Origin: Gemmatales bacterium
Lineage (GTDB): Bacteria; Planctomycetota; Planctomycetia; Gemmatales; HRBIN36
NCBI GenBank assembly: GCA_025060195.1
Contig: JANXCQ010000022.1
Span: 1 to 64,000, forward strand
DNA length: 64,000 nt
Direction: 5' to 3'
The notes beneath the pieces were generated by a model. It saw only the letters and a program-made list of their open reading frames with translations, did no database searches and had not been told where the DNA came from. The translations under genes were made by a program, and so were the position numbers. Shown here in pieces: positions 30,594 to 40,550 of this stretch (the stretch's first letter is position 1; every line of letters begins with the position of its first letter).

Positions 30594-31790
30594 ATGTACC
30601 GAACTACTTGGCTAAGCCTGGCTGCGCTCCATCTCCTCGGGTCGCTGAGCTGGCAGGCTGTTTTGGCGGTTCCTAATCCTGCGCCGCGAAGCGACCGAGA
30701 ACTGGAGGTGCTGAAGTTAGACGAGATCACCGGCACCGACCTAATAGCCGCTACTATCCAGCGCCTGAGTCGTGAGCGCAATCGCCAACAACTTCAGGAG
30801 CTAGTCCAAGCGGGCGTAGCCTTGGCCAAGCAGAAGGATAGTCCGCTCGGTTATAATGCCGCCTATATTTTGTTCAATTTGTGCGACGAAATTTATGATG
30901 CGCAGAATGGCGAGATTTTGTATCGTTTTTTGATGGAAAAAGCCAAGTTGCTTCAGAGCCCCATCCGCCAATTTGAGCTGCGCCAGGTGATGATGGGGTT
31001 AGCCATGCGTACCAGGCAGTTTCAGGTAGCGGAGCGTCTGGGCAAGGAACTCTTGGAAATGACCACTGGCGTGGAGCATTTGGAATCCCGGAAGCCTCTG
31101 ATCGCGCTCCAGATGGTCATCGTGTATGCCTATCTCAATCGGCTCGAAGATGCGCAGAAGATAATCGCAGATCTGAAGAGTATTCGAGGCCTCGATGACC
31201 ACCCACTCATCCTGCAAAGGGAGGCCTGGTTGCTCCGTTTCATGGGACAATATAAGAGAGCGGCCGCCATCTACGAAAATATCCTGCCCCAGGTTAACGA
31301 CAACAATTTTGCCGACTTCCTTCGCTATCAACTGGGCAGCCTCTATGCGGAAATGAACGAGATTGACAAGGCGACGGAGCAATTTCAGATTTTGCTCAAA
31401 AAAGACCCGGATAATCCGTCTTACAATAACGACCTGGGGTATATCTGGGTCGATCATGACCGCAATCTGGAACAGGCCGAGAAAATGATCCGCAAAGCGT
31501 TGGAAAAAGAGCCAGAAAATGCCGCCTATATTGATAGCCTCGCCTGGGTTTATTACAAGAAAAAACAGTTTGCGGAGGCGAAAAAGCTGTTATTGCAGGC
31601 GGTTTCCTTGCCCGATGGCCAACATCCTGAGCTTTACGATCACCTCGGTGACGTGCACATGGCTTTGGGAGAACGGGACGAGGCCATTGCTGCCTGGAAG
31701 AAAGCTATTGAAACTGCCAGCCCCAGCTATCGCGATCAACAGCTCAAGCGCGAAGTGGAACGCAAAATCCAGAAGGCTCAGGCGCCGTAG
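30594..31790 (+). CDS. tetratricopeptide repeat protein
   Basis: Signal-like N-terminus, TPR motifs (NNDLGYIWVDHDRNLEQAEKMIRKALEKEPENAAYIDSLAWVYYKKKQFAEAKKLL); ATG 30594 after GGAGGT. Confidence 0.85.
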   Translation: MYRTTWLSLAALHLLGSLSWQAVLAVPNPAPRSDRELEVLKLDEITGTDLIAATIQRLSRERNRQQLQELVQAGVALAKQKDSPLGYNAAYILFNLCDEIYDAQNGEILYRFLMEKAKLLQSPIRQFELRQVMMGLAMRTRQFQVAERLGKELLEMTTGVEHLESRKPLIALQMVIVYAYLNRLEDAQKIIADLKSIRGLDDHPLILQREAWLLRFMGQYKRAAAIYENILPQVNDNNFADFLRYQLGSLYAEMNEIDKATEQFQILLKKDPDNPSYNNDLGYIWVDHDRNLEQAEKMIRKALEKEPENAAYIDSLAWVYYKKKQFAEAKKLLLQAVSLPDGQHPELYDHLGDVHMALGERDEAIAAWKKAIETASPSYRDQQLKREVERKIQKAQAP

Positions 31791-31838
31791 GCCATCGTCT
31801 TGATCCTGCCTGGTGGCGATGGATAACACGATAGTTAG

Positions 31839-32609
31839 CTAACGCGCGGTGAAGCCGCCGTCCACCAGCAGGACTTGTCCCGTAATGTAACTACCCGCGT
31901 CGCTGGCTAGCAATAAGACGGGGCCGATCAGTTCTTCGGGTTCGCCCCAGCGGCCCAGGTTGGTGCGTTCGCTAAAACGCTTGCGTTGTTCTTCGGTGAG
32001 TAGCCGGGCAGGAAGTTCGGTCAGGAATGGCCCTGGCGCGATGCAGTTCACGGTGATCCCATAGGCACCTAACTCCGCGGATTGCGCTCGGCACAATCCG
32101 TGTAAGGCCGCTTTGGTCGCGGAGTAGGCACTACGGCCGGGAATCGAGATCACCCCCATGATACTGGAAATGTGGATGATACGACCCCAGCGCCGTTCTT
32201 TCATTTGTGGTACCAGGGCACGTGTCAAACGCATGATCGAGGTCAGGTTCAGTTCGAGTAGATAATCCCAGTCCGCGTCGCGGATTTCTTCGGTGATTTG
32301 CGGGATGTTGGAACCGGCGTTATTGATGAGGATGTCCACGCGGCCCATTTCTTCGAGGGCGCGGCGTGCGAGACGGTCCACATCGTCGCGGCGGGTCATA
32401 TCGGCCACGATGGCCAAGCCGCGGTTCGGTTTCCCGGCGAGAATTTCGTCTAAGGCGCGATGCAGTTCGTCTTCATGTCGGCTGCTAATGACAATGTCGG
32501 CGCCTGCGTCGGCCAGGCCCTTGGCCATCGCTTTGCCTAATCCTTTGCTGCCACCGGTCACCAAGGCGACCTTGCCCCGCAAGTTGAACAGCGAATTGAT
32601 CAGGTTCAT
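31839..32609 (-). CDS. SDR-family oxidoreductase
   Basis: TGGSKGLGKAMA, NNAGS, YSATKAALHGL motifs. Confidence 0.93.
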   Translation of the reverse strand: MNLINSLFNLRGKVALVTGGSKGLGKAMAKGLADAGADIVISSRHEDELHRALDEILAGKPNRGLAIVADMTRRDDVDRLARRALEEMGRVDILINNAGSNIPQITEEIRDADWDYLLELNLTSIMRLTRALVPQMKERRWGRIIHISSIMGVISIPGRSAYSATKAALHGLCRAQSAELGAYGITVNCIAPGPFLTELPARLLTEEQRKRFSERTNLGRWGEPEELIGPVLLLASDAGSYITGQVLLVDGGFTAR

Positions 32610-35600
32610 GTCAGTTGCTCCGTGAGTGCGGTTTGCCAGGCGGCTTTGAGTTCGTCAAGGGAGGCATCTATGAGCCGATGGCGGCGCTGGCTGTCGAAAA
32701 TGGTCAGTTGTGGCGCGTCGCTTACTGTGCCGAGGATGCACCAAGGCAGACCCGTAAAAAGTTCGCGGAAGTCGGCCTCGGCCTCGGGTGGAATTTCCAA
32801 AAGAAAGCGAGTGTTACTCTCGGAAAATAATATCACGTCGTCCGGCAAGTTTCCTTCGAGTACGGAAACTGACAGTCGCATGTCAGAGCCGTTGTCGCCC
32901 CTTGGCGGCGCCGTGCCATAGCTGGGAAGCGCAATATCGGCGCCGAAACCGCCCGCGAAACACATCTCGGCCAGGGCAACCGCCAAGCCACCTTCGCTCA
33001 GGTCGTGACAGGCACGGACATAGCCGCGTTGGATGGCCTGATGAATTGCGGCGACGATCCTCGGTGCCAGCGAGAAATCCACAGTAGGCACGCGCTGCCA
33101 AGCCGAGAGTTGATCGTTCCCAGTGGTCTGTATCGGCATGCGGCCGGCATTGTTCAGGATCAGTTGATAATGGGAACCGGCTAACTCGGCACGGGTAACG
33201 CCGACCAACACGATCAAGTTCCACGGTCGCTTGAAGTCCATGCTCACACATCGTCGCACATCTGTGACTATTCCCAGAGCACTGATGAGCAACGTGGGCG
33301 GAATGACATAGTGGATGTCACCACTGTGAAATTCGTTGTTGAGGCTATCCTTACCACTGATGAAAGGTGTGTTGAAGGCCAAGGCCGCGTCTCGGCATCC
33401 TTCGGCCGCGCGGACTAGAGCGCCGAGGAGGTCAGCGCGATCAGTGTTACCCCAGCAGAAATTGTCCAGGAGAGCAATGCGCTGGGGATCGGCTCCCACA
33501 GCGACGACGTTACGAACAGCTTCATCCACGGCGCTGGCAGCCATCCAGTAGGGGTCGTAATCGCCGTAGCACGGATTGATGCCGCAACCGAGAGCCAAGC
33601 CGCGAAACGAACCGCGAACAGGCGCTATGACGGCAGCATCGCCGGGCCCATCATGAGCTACACCGACCAGCGGCTTGAGCACACTCGTGCCTTGCACCTC
33701 GTGGTCGTATTGTCGAATAATCCATTCTTTACTGGCTACATTATAACTCCGCAAAATCCCTAACAGCACGAGTGTCCAATCTTGGGGCGCTGAACGCGAC
33801 TCAGTTTTGCTGTGGCTCGACGGCACTAACTCGACGGTTGGCGATTCCCCAGGCAACAAAGACTCTGCTTGAGTCCCGCAAACGTCGTTTTGCTCGGAGG
33901 AGCCAGTTTGGTGCGTCGGGCACATCGTCTGCATTTGGCCCGGTGGCGATGATGCTGGGAACCAAGTGGCGTGGCGAACGATTTTCGGTCGGCCTTCGTG
34001 GAGAAAGTGGAGGTCTAATTCGCCGACGAGTTGGCCTTCGTAGTAGAGCCGTAAGTAACCTGTCGCCTCGAACTGGCCCAGCACAGCAGCCTCGACGTCC
34101 TCCGCGACGCAAAGCGCCTGCAATTCGGGCCAAGCTGAGGGCGGAACGGCCAAGATCATCCGCTCCTGCGATTCGGAAATCCAGATTTCTGTGTAGGACA
34201 ATCCCTGATATTTCAACGGTGCTCGGTCGAGATGGACGCTGGCCCCTAGTTCCGCAGCCATTTCGCCGATGGCACTGGAGAAACCGCCCGCGCCGCAATC
34301 GGTGATGGCGTGATATAGACCGCGGTCACGAGCGGCCAATAACACGTCGAGCATTTTCTTTTCCGTGATGGCATTACCGATTTGCACGGCGCTGGATGAG
34401 ATGGTCTCGGATTGCTCTGTCAGTTCCAGGGAGGAAAAAGTGGCGCCGTGAATACCGTCGCGTCCCGTGCGTCCGCCGAGCACGATGATGAGGTCGCCGG
34501 GCTTCGGACGTTTGTGTTCCAGGCCAACGGGAATCAGCCCCACGGTACCGCAGAAGACCAAAGGATTGGCCAGATACCGCGGGTCAAAACACACGGCTCC
34601 CGCCACGGTGGGGATGCCCATGCGGTTTCCGTAATCGCGTACCCCTGCCACCACGCCCCGCAAGGTTCGGCGTGGATGCAGCACACCCGCGGGGATCTCC
34701 GCTTCGGGCCAATCCGGTGGAGCAAAGCAGAACACGTCGATATTCGCGATGGGTTTTCCCCCCAGGCCTGTGCCGAGCACATCGCGAATCACTCCGCCGA
34801 GACCCGTGTTAGCGCCACCGTAGGGTTCGATGGCCGAGGGATGATTGTGCGTTTCCACTTTGAAACAAACGTGGTAGCGTTCATCGAAACGGACAATCCC
34901 CGCATTATCGCGAAACACACTAACGCACCAATCATCGGGTCCTAAGCGTTGGCGGATCGTCTCCGTAGCCGCGAAGATAGTGTCCCGAAGCAAGTTCTCA
35001 TAACGTCGGGAGCCATCGGCCCCCACGTAATGGATGGCGCTTTTGAACGTCTTATGCGAACAGTGTTCCGACCAGGTTTGGGCCAAGGTCTCCAGCTCAA
35101 TATCCGTCGGCTCGCGGCCGAGTTGACGATAATACTGTTGAATCGTCCGCATCTCTTCCAAACTGAGCGCCAGTTGGCCCTCGCGACTGATGCGAAGCAA
35201 TTCTTCGTCGCTGGCCTGGCGTAACGGCACTTCCACACGTTGTAACCGATACACACGTCCCAAGGCGCGCCAAACCGATTCCGGCAGCGGACCAAGGTAC
35301 CATTCTTCGATAACCTCGTTAGCCAGAATTTTCCGCGCGATACGGTCGAGTAGCGACTGCTCGAGCCTTTCGGCAAAGATGTAACGACGGCCCGTGCGTA
35401 ACACGCGAATGTGAGATAACCCCAAGTCCCGCGCCGCCAGCGTCACGCTCTCAACCACGGGATCCATGACGTCAGGCCGCGGCAAGACCGTGACAATTGT
35501 CGCCTCTTGTGAAGGTGCTCGTTGTCGCTCATTCTCCTCGGCGCCCGCTCGCTTCAGGATCCCGTCCAAAGGTAATCGCGCACCCGCAGGTACGATGGCA

Positions 35601-35800
35601 TAACGCTCTAACACGGCGTCGGTGAGCAGCGCCATCGCCAACATTCCCACGCTACAGGGAGACGATTCCTCACTAATCGCAAGATAAACCCGCCCCGTGC
35701 ACAGCAACGTGGCCTGGACGTTCCCTTCACGCAATTCCTGGCTAATGCGGCGATGTTCCGCGTCGGGTTCGACAGGATAAATCGCGATTTCCCACAGCAT
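32606..35800 (-). CDS. purL: phosphoribosylformylglycinamidine synthase (PurL with N-terminal PurS-like region)
   Basis: TWSEHCSHKTFKSAI, KVETHNHPSAIEPYGGANTGLGGVIRD, SGKDSLNNEF, ACHDLSEGGLAVALAEM; no PurQ glutaminase domain. Confidence 0.92.
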   Translation of the reverse strand: MLWEIAIYPVEPDAEHRRISQELREGNVQATLLCTGRVYLAISEESSPCSVGMLAMALLTDAVLERYAIVPAGARLPLDGILKRAGAEENERQRAPSQEATIVTVLPRPDVMDPVVESVTLAARDLGLSHIRVLRTGRRYIFAERLEQSLLDRIARKILANEVIEEWYLGPLPESVWRALGRVYRLQRVEVPLRQASDEELLRISREGQLALSLEEMRTIQQYYRQLGREPTDIELETLAQTWSEHCSHKTFKSAIHYVGADGSRRYENLLRDTIFAATETIRQRLGPDDWCVSVFRDNAGIVRFDERYHVCFKVETHNHPSAIEPYGGANTGLGGVIRDVLGTGLGGKPIANIDVFCFAPPDWPEAEIPAGVLHPRRTLRGVVAGVRDYGNRMGIPTVAGAVCFDPRYLANPLVFCGTVGLIPVGLEHKRPKPGDLIIVLGGRTGRDGIHGATFSSLELTEQSETISSSAVQIGNAITEKKMLDVLLAARDRGLYHAITDCGAGGFSSAIGEMAAELGASVHLDRAPLKYQGLSYTEIWISESQERMILAVPPSAWPELQALCVAEDVEAAVLGQFEATGYLRLYYEGQLVGELDLHFLHEGRPKIVRHATWFPASSPPGQMQTMCPTHQTGSSEQNDVCGTQAESLLPGESPTVELVPSSHSKTESRSAPQDWTLVLLGILRSYNVASKEWIIRQYDHEVQGTSVLKPLVGVAHDGPGDAAVIAPVRGSFRGLALGCGINPCYGDYDPYWMAASAVDEAVRNVVAVGADPQRIALLDNFCWGNTDRADLLGALVRAAEGCRDAALAFNTPFISGKDSLNNEFHSGDIHYVIPPTLLISALGIVTDVRRCVSMDFKRPWNLIVLVGVTRAELAGSHYQLILNNAGRMPIQTTGNDQLSAWQRVPTVDFSLAPRIVAAIHQAIQRGYVRACHDLSEGGLAVALAEMCFAGGFGADIALPSYGTAPPRGDNGSDMRLSVSVLEGNLPDDVILFSESNTRFLLEIPPEAEADFRELFTGLPWCILGTVSDAPQLTIFDSQRRHRLIDASLDELKAAWQTALTEQLT

Positions 35801-35824
35801 GGACTGACGTCTGATCGAGCGGTT

Positions 35825-36709
35825 TCAGGTGGTGTTCAGAGAATCGCGGCGCGCTTTTCCCTCCGCCAATAAACGAAAGAGCTTTTCCCTGTCCTCGTGT
35901 TGTAGAGCCTGACGGAATTGTTCTAAGCGGTTTTCCAGTTGTTGCAGTGCGTCGAGCACCGCTTCGCGGTTGTGCAAAAATATAGGCGTCCAAATTTCTG
36001 GCAAGCCAGAGGCAATCCGCGTAGTATCGCGGAACCCCGAAGCAGCAAAGTCGGCCCATTTGCCGGGCAAAATTCCCGCCAAGGCGGACGCCAATAGATG
36101 CGGCAAATGACTGGTCAGGGCTAAGGCTTGATCATGGTCTTCGGGGGCCATCAGCTGAACGCGGGCACCCAGGCCTTCCCAGAACTCCACCAGACGTTCC
36201 GTCGCTTCAGGACAACTCCGAGGCGTCGGCGTAACAATCACCCAACGTCCGACAAAGAGCTGCGCCTGAGCATGTTCGTAGCCGCTCTTTTCAGAGCCGG
36301 CCAAGGGATGACTCCCGACAAAGCGACACTCGGCCGCCGAGAAGGCTTCCGCGCCGCCACTGCTGCGCATCTGCAACCACGACGCTTCCACTTCGGCAAC
36401 GAGACGCGCCTTCGTGCTTCCTACGTCGGTGAGGACGGCATGGGATGGAGCATATCGAAACGCCTGGCACACGTGCTTCGCGATACAATCCACAGGCGTA
36501 CACACGAGCACCAAGTCGGCCTGGCGCACCGCCTCCGCTATTTCCACCGTGGCCTCCGTTACAATTCCCTGCTTCAATACGTCCGATATGGCCTCGGCCC
36601 GACGCACGACGCCAACGACCCGTCGGGCCAAGCCGCGTTGACGCACTGCCAGCCCGAGCGAGCCCCCCAATAACCCCACGCCGATGATCGCCACCGTCTC
36701 GCAGAACAT
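35825..36709 (-). CDS. tyrA: prephenate dehydrogenase
   Basis: IIGVGLLGGSLGLAVRQRG, VGSHPLAGSEKSGYEHA. Confidence 0.9.
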   Translation of the reverse strand: MFCETVAIIGVGLLGGSLGLAVRQRGLARRVVGVVRRAEAISDVLKQGIVTEATVEIAEAVRQADLVLVCTPVDCIAKHVCQAFRYAPSHAVLTDVGSTKARLVAEVEASWLQMRSSGGAEAFSAAECRFVGSHPLAGSEKSGYEHAQAQLFVGRWVIVTPTPRSCPEATERLVEFWEGLGARVQLMAPEDHDQALALTSHLPHLLASALAGILPGKWADFAASGFRDTTRIASGLPEIWTPIFLHNREAVLDALQQLENRLEQFRQALQHEDREKLFRLLAEGKARRDSLNTT

Positions 36710-36929
36710 ATGCCCCCATTATATTGCCCACAAGGCCCATCGCTCATCGGAGCACCGCCCACCGTGCCTGATAATTCCCCAACCCAAGCAAGCAAGCGCC
36801 TTTGGTTTTCCAATATTCCGCTGCCCTGTTTTGAGACGAAATTACCCGGCCGAGGTGCATTGACAGTTGGCGCCCACACGCTACGATTATTCAGGCCCTG
36901 TATGTGCCGAGAGGCGGACAGCTGGCTGA

Positions 36930-37005
36930 CGGGGTGTAGCTCAGCTTGGTTTAGAGCGCTTGGTTCGGGACCAAGAGGTCGCCGGTTCAAATCCGGCCAC
37001 CCCGA
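36930..37005 (+). tRNA. tRNA-Pro (anticodon CGG)
   Basis: CGGGGTG/CACCCCG acceptor, AGCTCAG D arm, TTGGT-TCGGGA-CCAAG anticodon stem-loop, GCCGG-TTCAAAT-CCGGC T arm; CCA not encoded. Confidence 0.95.
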
Positions 37006-38237
37006 TTTTGCTCGCTGGGGTCGTGCTCGATTGGGAACAGGCCCAAACGCCAGCCTGCGGCCAAGAGTAAGCCGACGATCAGCCCCACGGCCACGTTTAG
37101 TGCCAAACAGACAGCGGCCGTAATGAGCATAATGAAGGCGTTGACCCGCTGAGTTTGATCCCGAAAAACCAGAGCCAGTTCCGCCCCCGCAAACGCCAGC
37201 ATCACGCCTAACACACTCTGCGGAAACGCCTGGCACAACGCCATCAGGGAACTGCCAAACGCCACGGCCAGCACCAGCTTCACCGCCCCGAGAAACAGAA
37301 TCGAGCCATTGGTTCGCGCCCCAAAGCGATATTGCCCCGCCAACCCCCCTGCCCCATGACACATAGGCATGCCGCCAAACCAGCACGCCACCAGGTTCAT
37401 CAGCCCCACCGAAACAGCTACTTTCCGCATCGAGATCGGACGATCGGGAAACAAATCTGCTGCTAACACGCATACGGCCAACACCGAGTTGAGCGCCGTC
37501 AAAGGAATCTGCGGCAGCGCTGCTTTCGGAAACGCGGTGACAAAATCTTGCCAAGCGGGCGGCGACCACCTCGGCAAGCTCCCACTCAGCCCAAGCGACC
37601 TCACGAGATCGGGCCGACTGATCAGCGTAAGCACTAGCCCCAAACCAAACAGGAACAATGCCGCCGGCAGCACGCGAGAATGAATCAGTATCAAAGCGAA
37701 GCAGCAGGCAACTATTCCCACCAACCAACCATCCATTGACCCCGCCCAACCGGAACCGCTCACCATACCTATCCCCTTGAGCAGCAAAGAAAGCCCCAAG
37801 GCCAGTTGCAAACCACGCACTACGCTTTTCGGCACGAGCCGATTCAGCCATTCAATCCACCCGCTCAGGCCGAGGAGCAGGATGACAAAACTGACGGTAG
37901 CGCCCGCGGCCAGGATCTGCGGTACAGTGAGACCCTCCGTGAGAGCCACCGCCGCGATCGCTTTCATCGGCTGCACAGCCATCGGAATCGTGAACGTCAA
38001 CCCTGTCAAGACGTTGAAAAGACCCGCGAAAAACAAGGCCGAGGCAAAGTCCAGGCCGTTTTGAGCCGACATGCCGACCAACAAAGGTAAAAACGTTCCC
38101 AAGTCACCTAAGGAACCCGCAATTTCTTGGCGATTAAGCCGGGCATAGCGCAACGCCCCCCACAGCGGCCAACTACTCGGCGCGGTTTCCGTTGGAGTAA
38201 TGGGCTGGTTCGTCTCTATCGTGCGATTCATCCCCAA
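36987..38237 (-). CDS. MOT1/SulP-like putative molybdate/sulfate transporter
   Basis: Multi-TM, GSLGDLGTFLPLLVGM and AVQPMKAIAAVAL motifs of MOT1 family. Confidence 0.85.
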   Translation of the reverse strand: MGMNRTIETNQPITPTETAPSSWPLWGALRYARLNRQEIAGSLGDLGTFLPLLVGMSAQNGLDFASALFFAGLFNVLTGLTFTIPMAVQPMKAIAAVALTEGLTVPQILAAGATVSFVILLLGLSGWIEWLNRLVPKSVVRGLQLALGLSLLLKGIGMVSGSGWAGSMDGWLVGIVACCFALILIHSRVLPAALFLFGLGLVLTLISRPDLVRSLGLSGSLPRWSPPAWQDFVTAFPKAALPQIPLTALNSVLAVCVLAADLFPDRPISMRKVAVSVGLMNLVACWFGGMPMCHGAGGLAGQYRFGARTNGSILFLGAVKLVLAVAFGSSLMALCQAFPQSVLGVMLAFAGAELALVFRDQTQRVNAFIMLITAAVCLALNVAVGLIVGLLLAAGWRLGLFPIEHDPSEQNRGGRI

Positions 38238-38851
38238 CTCACCACTTTTCTAGTAGCGTATTCCCCGTACTCCGCAGTTTCGATGCGTCCACCTAAATGG
38301 AGGTTCGGTATTACCGAGATAAAGGATGCTCTCCGTTTATGTACGCTATCTGCAGCCCGAGTACCAAAATACCTGCACCTGCCCGAAAGCAAGTTGTACT
38401 ACCTCGAGCCAACGCAGAAACCCCATCATCTTCGAACCGTTACCTTTCCCGATGACAACGATAGGACGCAAAAACTAACCGCGGATGGAGCACATGGCCG
38501 CTAATAGATGCAAAGGAATCTAAAGAGGCTTAGGTTCTAAAGTGGCTCAGGCCCTTGGATCGCCTTGCCAATCGCTATAGCTTAGCGCCGCACAGCAGAA
38601 CATAACATCCCTAGGTCTCAGTCATCCGCCTATAAAAACGCATGATGTTAAGAATAAATACGTCTAAATCCAAACCGGCGATAGCCCTTCTCATAAACTG
38701 CCGTACATCATCAGTTCACTTATGATCGGCCATGCATTCATATTCACATTGTAGGCTGCCGCTCCGTTCCCTAGTTACACGCAAGCTACATCCCGCGAAG
38801 CCCCCAGATGTACAATTAATGCCAATTGGAAACTATGATCGGATTTAGGCC

Positions 38852-39435
38852 CGCGATCCTTCCATACTAACCTAGCAACAGATTACAAGAACGGTGGTGT
38901 GCCGCTGCCCTGTGCTATTCCTCCCGCGCGATCCTTCCATACTAACTTAACCACCGATGGCAAGATTGTTCTGGACAAGTCTAGCGAGGCTCAATATAAG
39001 CCAGCGAGACTTAGTACGTTACCAAGGTGAACGTTTGCCCCGTATCCGGATTCGAGTTTGTCCCATACCAACGAAAGCCACATTTGGTGTATAGACGCAG
39101 AAAGATACACATCGGCTCAGGACAACCGCCAAGATTTAGTATGATACCGTCGGAATGCTCGCTCCCATCCTGTCACGAACCTATGCGACGCTAAGCAAAT
39201 CAGAGGTTATGCAAGTAGACCCAGAAAAATAGAGACCGGATTAAGAAAAGCTTCCTAGATTCATTATGATACTGATTCAAGCGTTTGTTCACATCTTAGC
39301 ACAAGCCTAGGCAACACTAACTAAACCGCAGAGCAGGCACATGGATGCGGAAAAAATATAGAGCGGCTTAGAACAAGCCTTTCCGATTTAGCATAACACC
39401 GATCAGAATGTTTGCTTCCATCTTAGCGCGGGCCT
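38852..39435. repeat. degenerate tandem repeat array, ~125-bp period
   Basis: Aligned anchors GACTTAGTACGTTACC (39008), GATTTAGTATGATACC (39133), GATTCATTATGATACT (39258), GATTTAGCATAACACC (39385); spacing 125/125/127 bp; also a 19-bp exact duplication GCGATCCTTCCATACTAAC 75 bp apart at its left end. Confidence 0.75.
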
Positions 39436-39722
39436 AGGCCATATGACCTAAATCGGACCTTACACTGAGGAATGCGGATTATTCGGAGGCTGTTGTGTGT
39501 TCTCTTCATGCGGCAGAGCAATGCGCCTGCTGAACTAAGAAAAGCAGCGACTAACCTAGGCAACTTAGTTAATGACTTCATTATTTGTGTGGAACGGCTT
39601 GAGCTATAGTGTCTTCGGATGGCAATTAAAGTATCGCGGCCGAAATTATGACAGTCATGAACTATTGACCTAACAGCTACGTCCTTGAGTCATATAAGTG
39701 AAACTTAGTACCTGGATTTACA

Positions 39723-40277
39723 TTAGTGAATTACACGCCGTACGGGTGCTAATAATCCTTCGCGTTCGCTTTGCTCCAGTTCCTTACGGACTTCGCTCAG
39801 GCCGTAGGCGCATAATTCAAACATGGCGCTGAGCCGACGCAATACAGCCGATTCCTGACGATAAGGTTCTTCGTCGAAGGTGCTGGCAATGTAATAGGAG
39901 CGCTTACCTTGTTCGCAGTAATCCACAAAGAAATCTTTGCTATATACGGAGCGGAGACGTTGCAGGGCTTCGGGGAATAGCCCTGTCCAGAAGAGCGTGA
40001 AGTCGCCGATGTGGCGATGAATTTCCCGTCGTGTTAGGCCTTCGGGAGGCAGGTCCTCGGCTAACATGACCATTTCTGCGACTTCCTCGATGGGCCGGCC
40101 GCTGGGCTTGCGTAACCGATAAATGGCGTCCATGCGTAAGAACCGCGTGAGCATGGTGGCGATGTAATCGATCAGCGCGAAATCACCTATGCCGAGCCGC
40201 GCTACAAACGCCTGCTCGGTTACTGCCGTCAGGAACCGCCGTAACGGATGCGCGGGTGGCAAGGGACTACGATACAT
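39723..40277 (-). CDS. conserved-looking hypothetical protein
   Basis: 184-aa ORF with good coding character, no known motif. Confidence 0.65.
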   Translation of the reverse strand: MYRSPLPPAHPLRRFLTAVTEQAFVARLGIGDFALIDYIATMLTRFLRMDAIYRLRKPSGRPIEEVAEMVMLAEDLPPEGLTRREIHRHIGDFTLFWTGLFPEALQRLRSVYSKDFFVDYCEQGKRSYYIASTFDEEPYRQESAVLRRLSAMFELCAYGLSEVRKELEQSEREGLLAPVRRVIH

Positions 40278-40550
40278 GGCGACGCCCCGTTCGGACTTTA
40301 CGATTCCCCAGTGTTGGCCATCGTCTTGGCGCTGGGAAAAATGTGGCCAAACATTTGTGCGTTTTTCTGCGTGTCCATGCCATTATTCGCATAATCGTTA
40401 CCAGCGTCAAACTCGCTTCGCGGCTGCTGCGAGCTTCCCAGTGATTTGCGGGCAATTAAGGGCGCCGGCGAACCTAGCGTTGTCTCTTGGGGAAAGCCCG
40501 TTCCTCCTTTGCAGTATGGTTCGAGTTGTGTGGTAGTGCGGTCCATGGCA

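Noticed and set aside
33772-34305. Opposing ORFs inside purL
   Set aside because: Arg/Ser/Pro-rich alternate frames of purL.
38238-39722. CRISPR array suspected from the repeats
   Set aside because: Units are ~125 bp and degenerate; no short conserved direct repeat, no spacers of uniform length, no cas genes.
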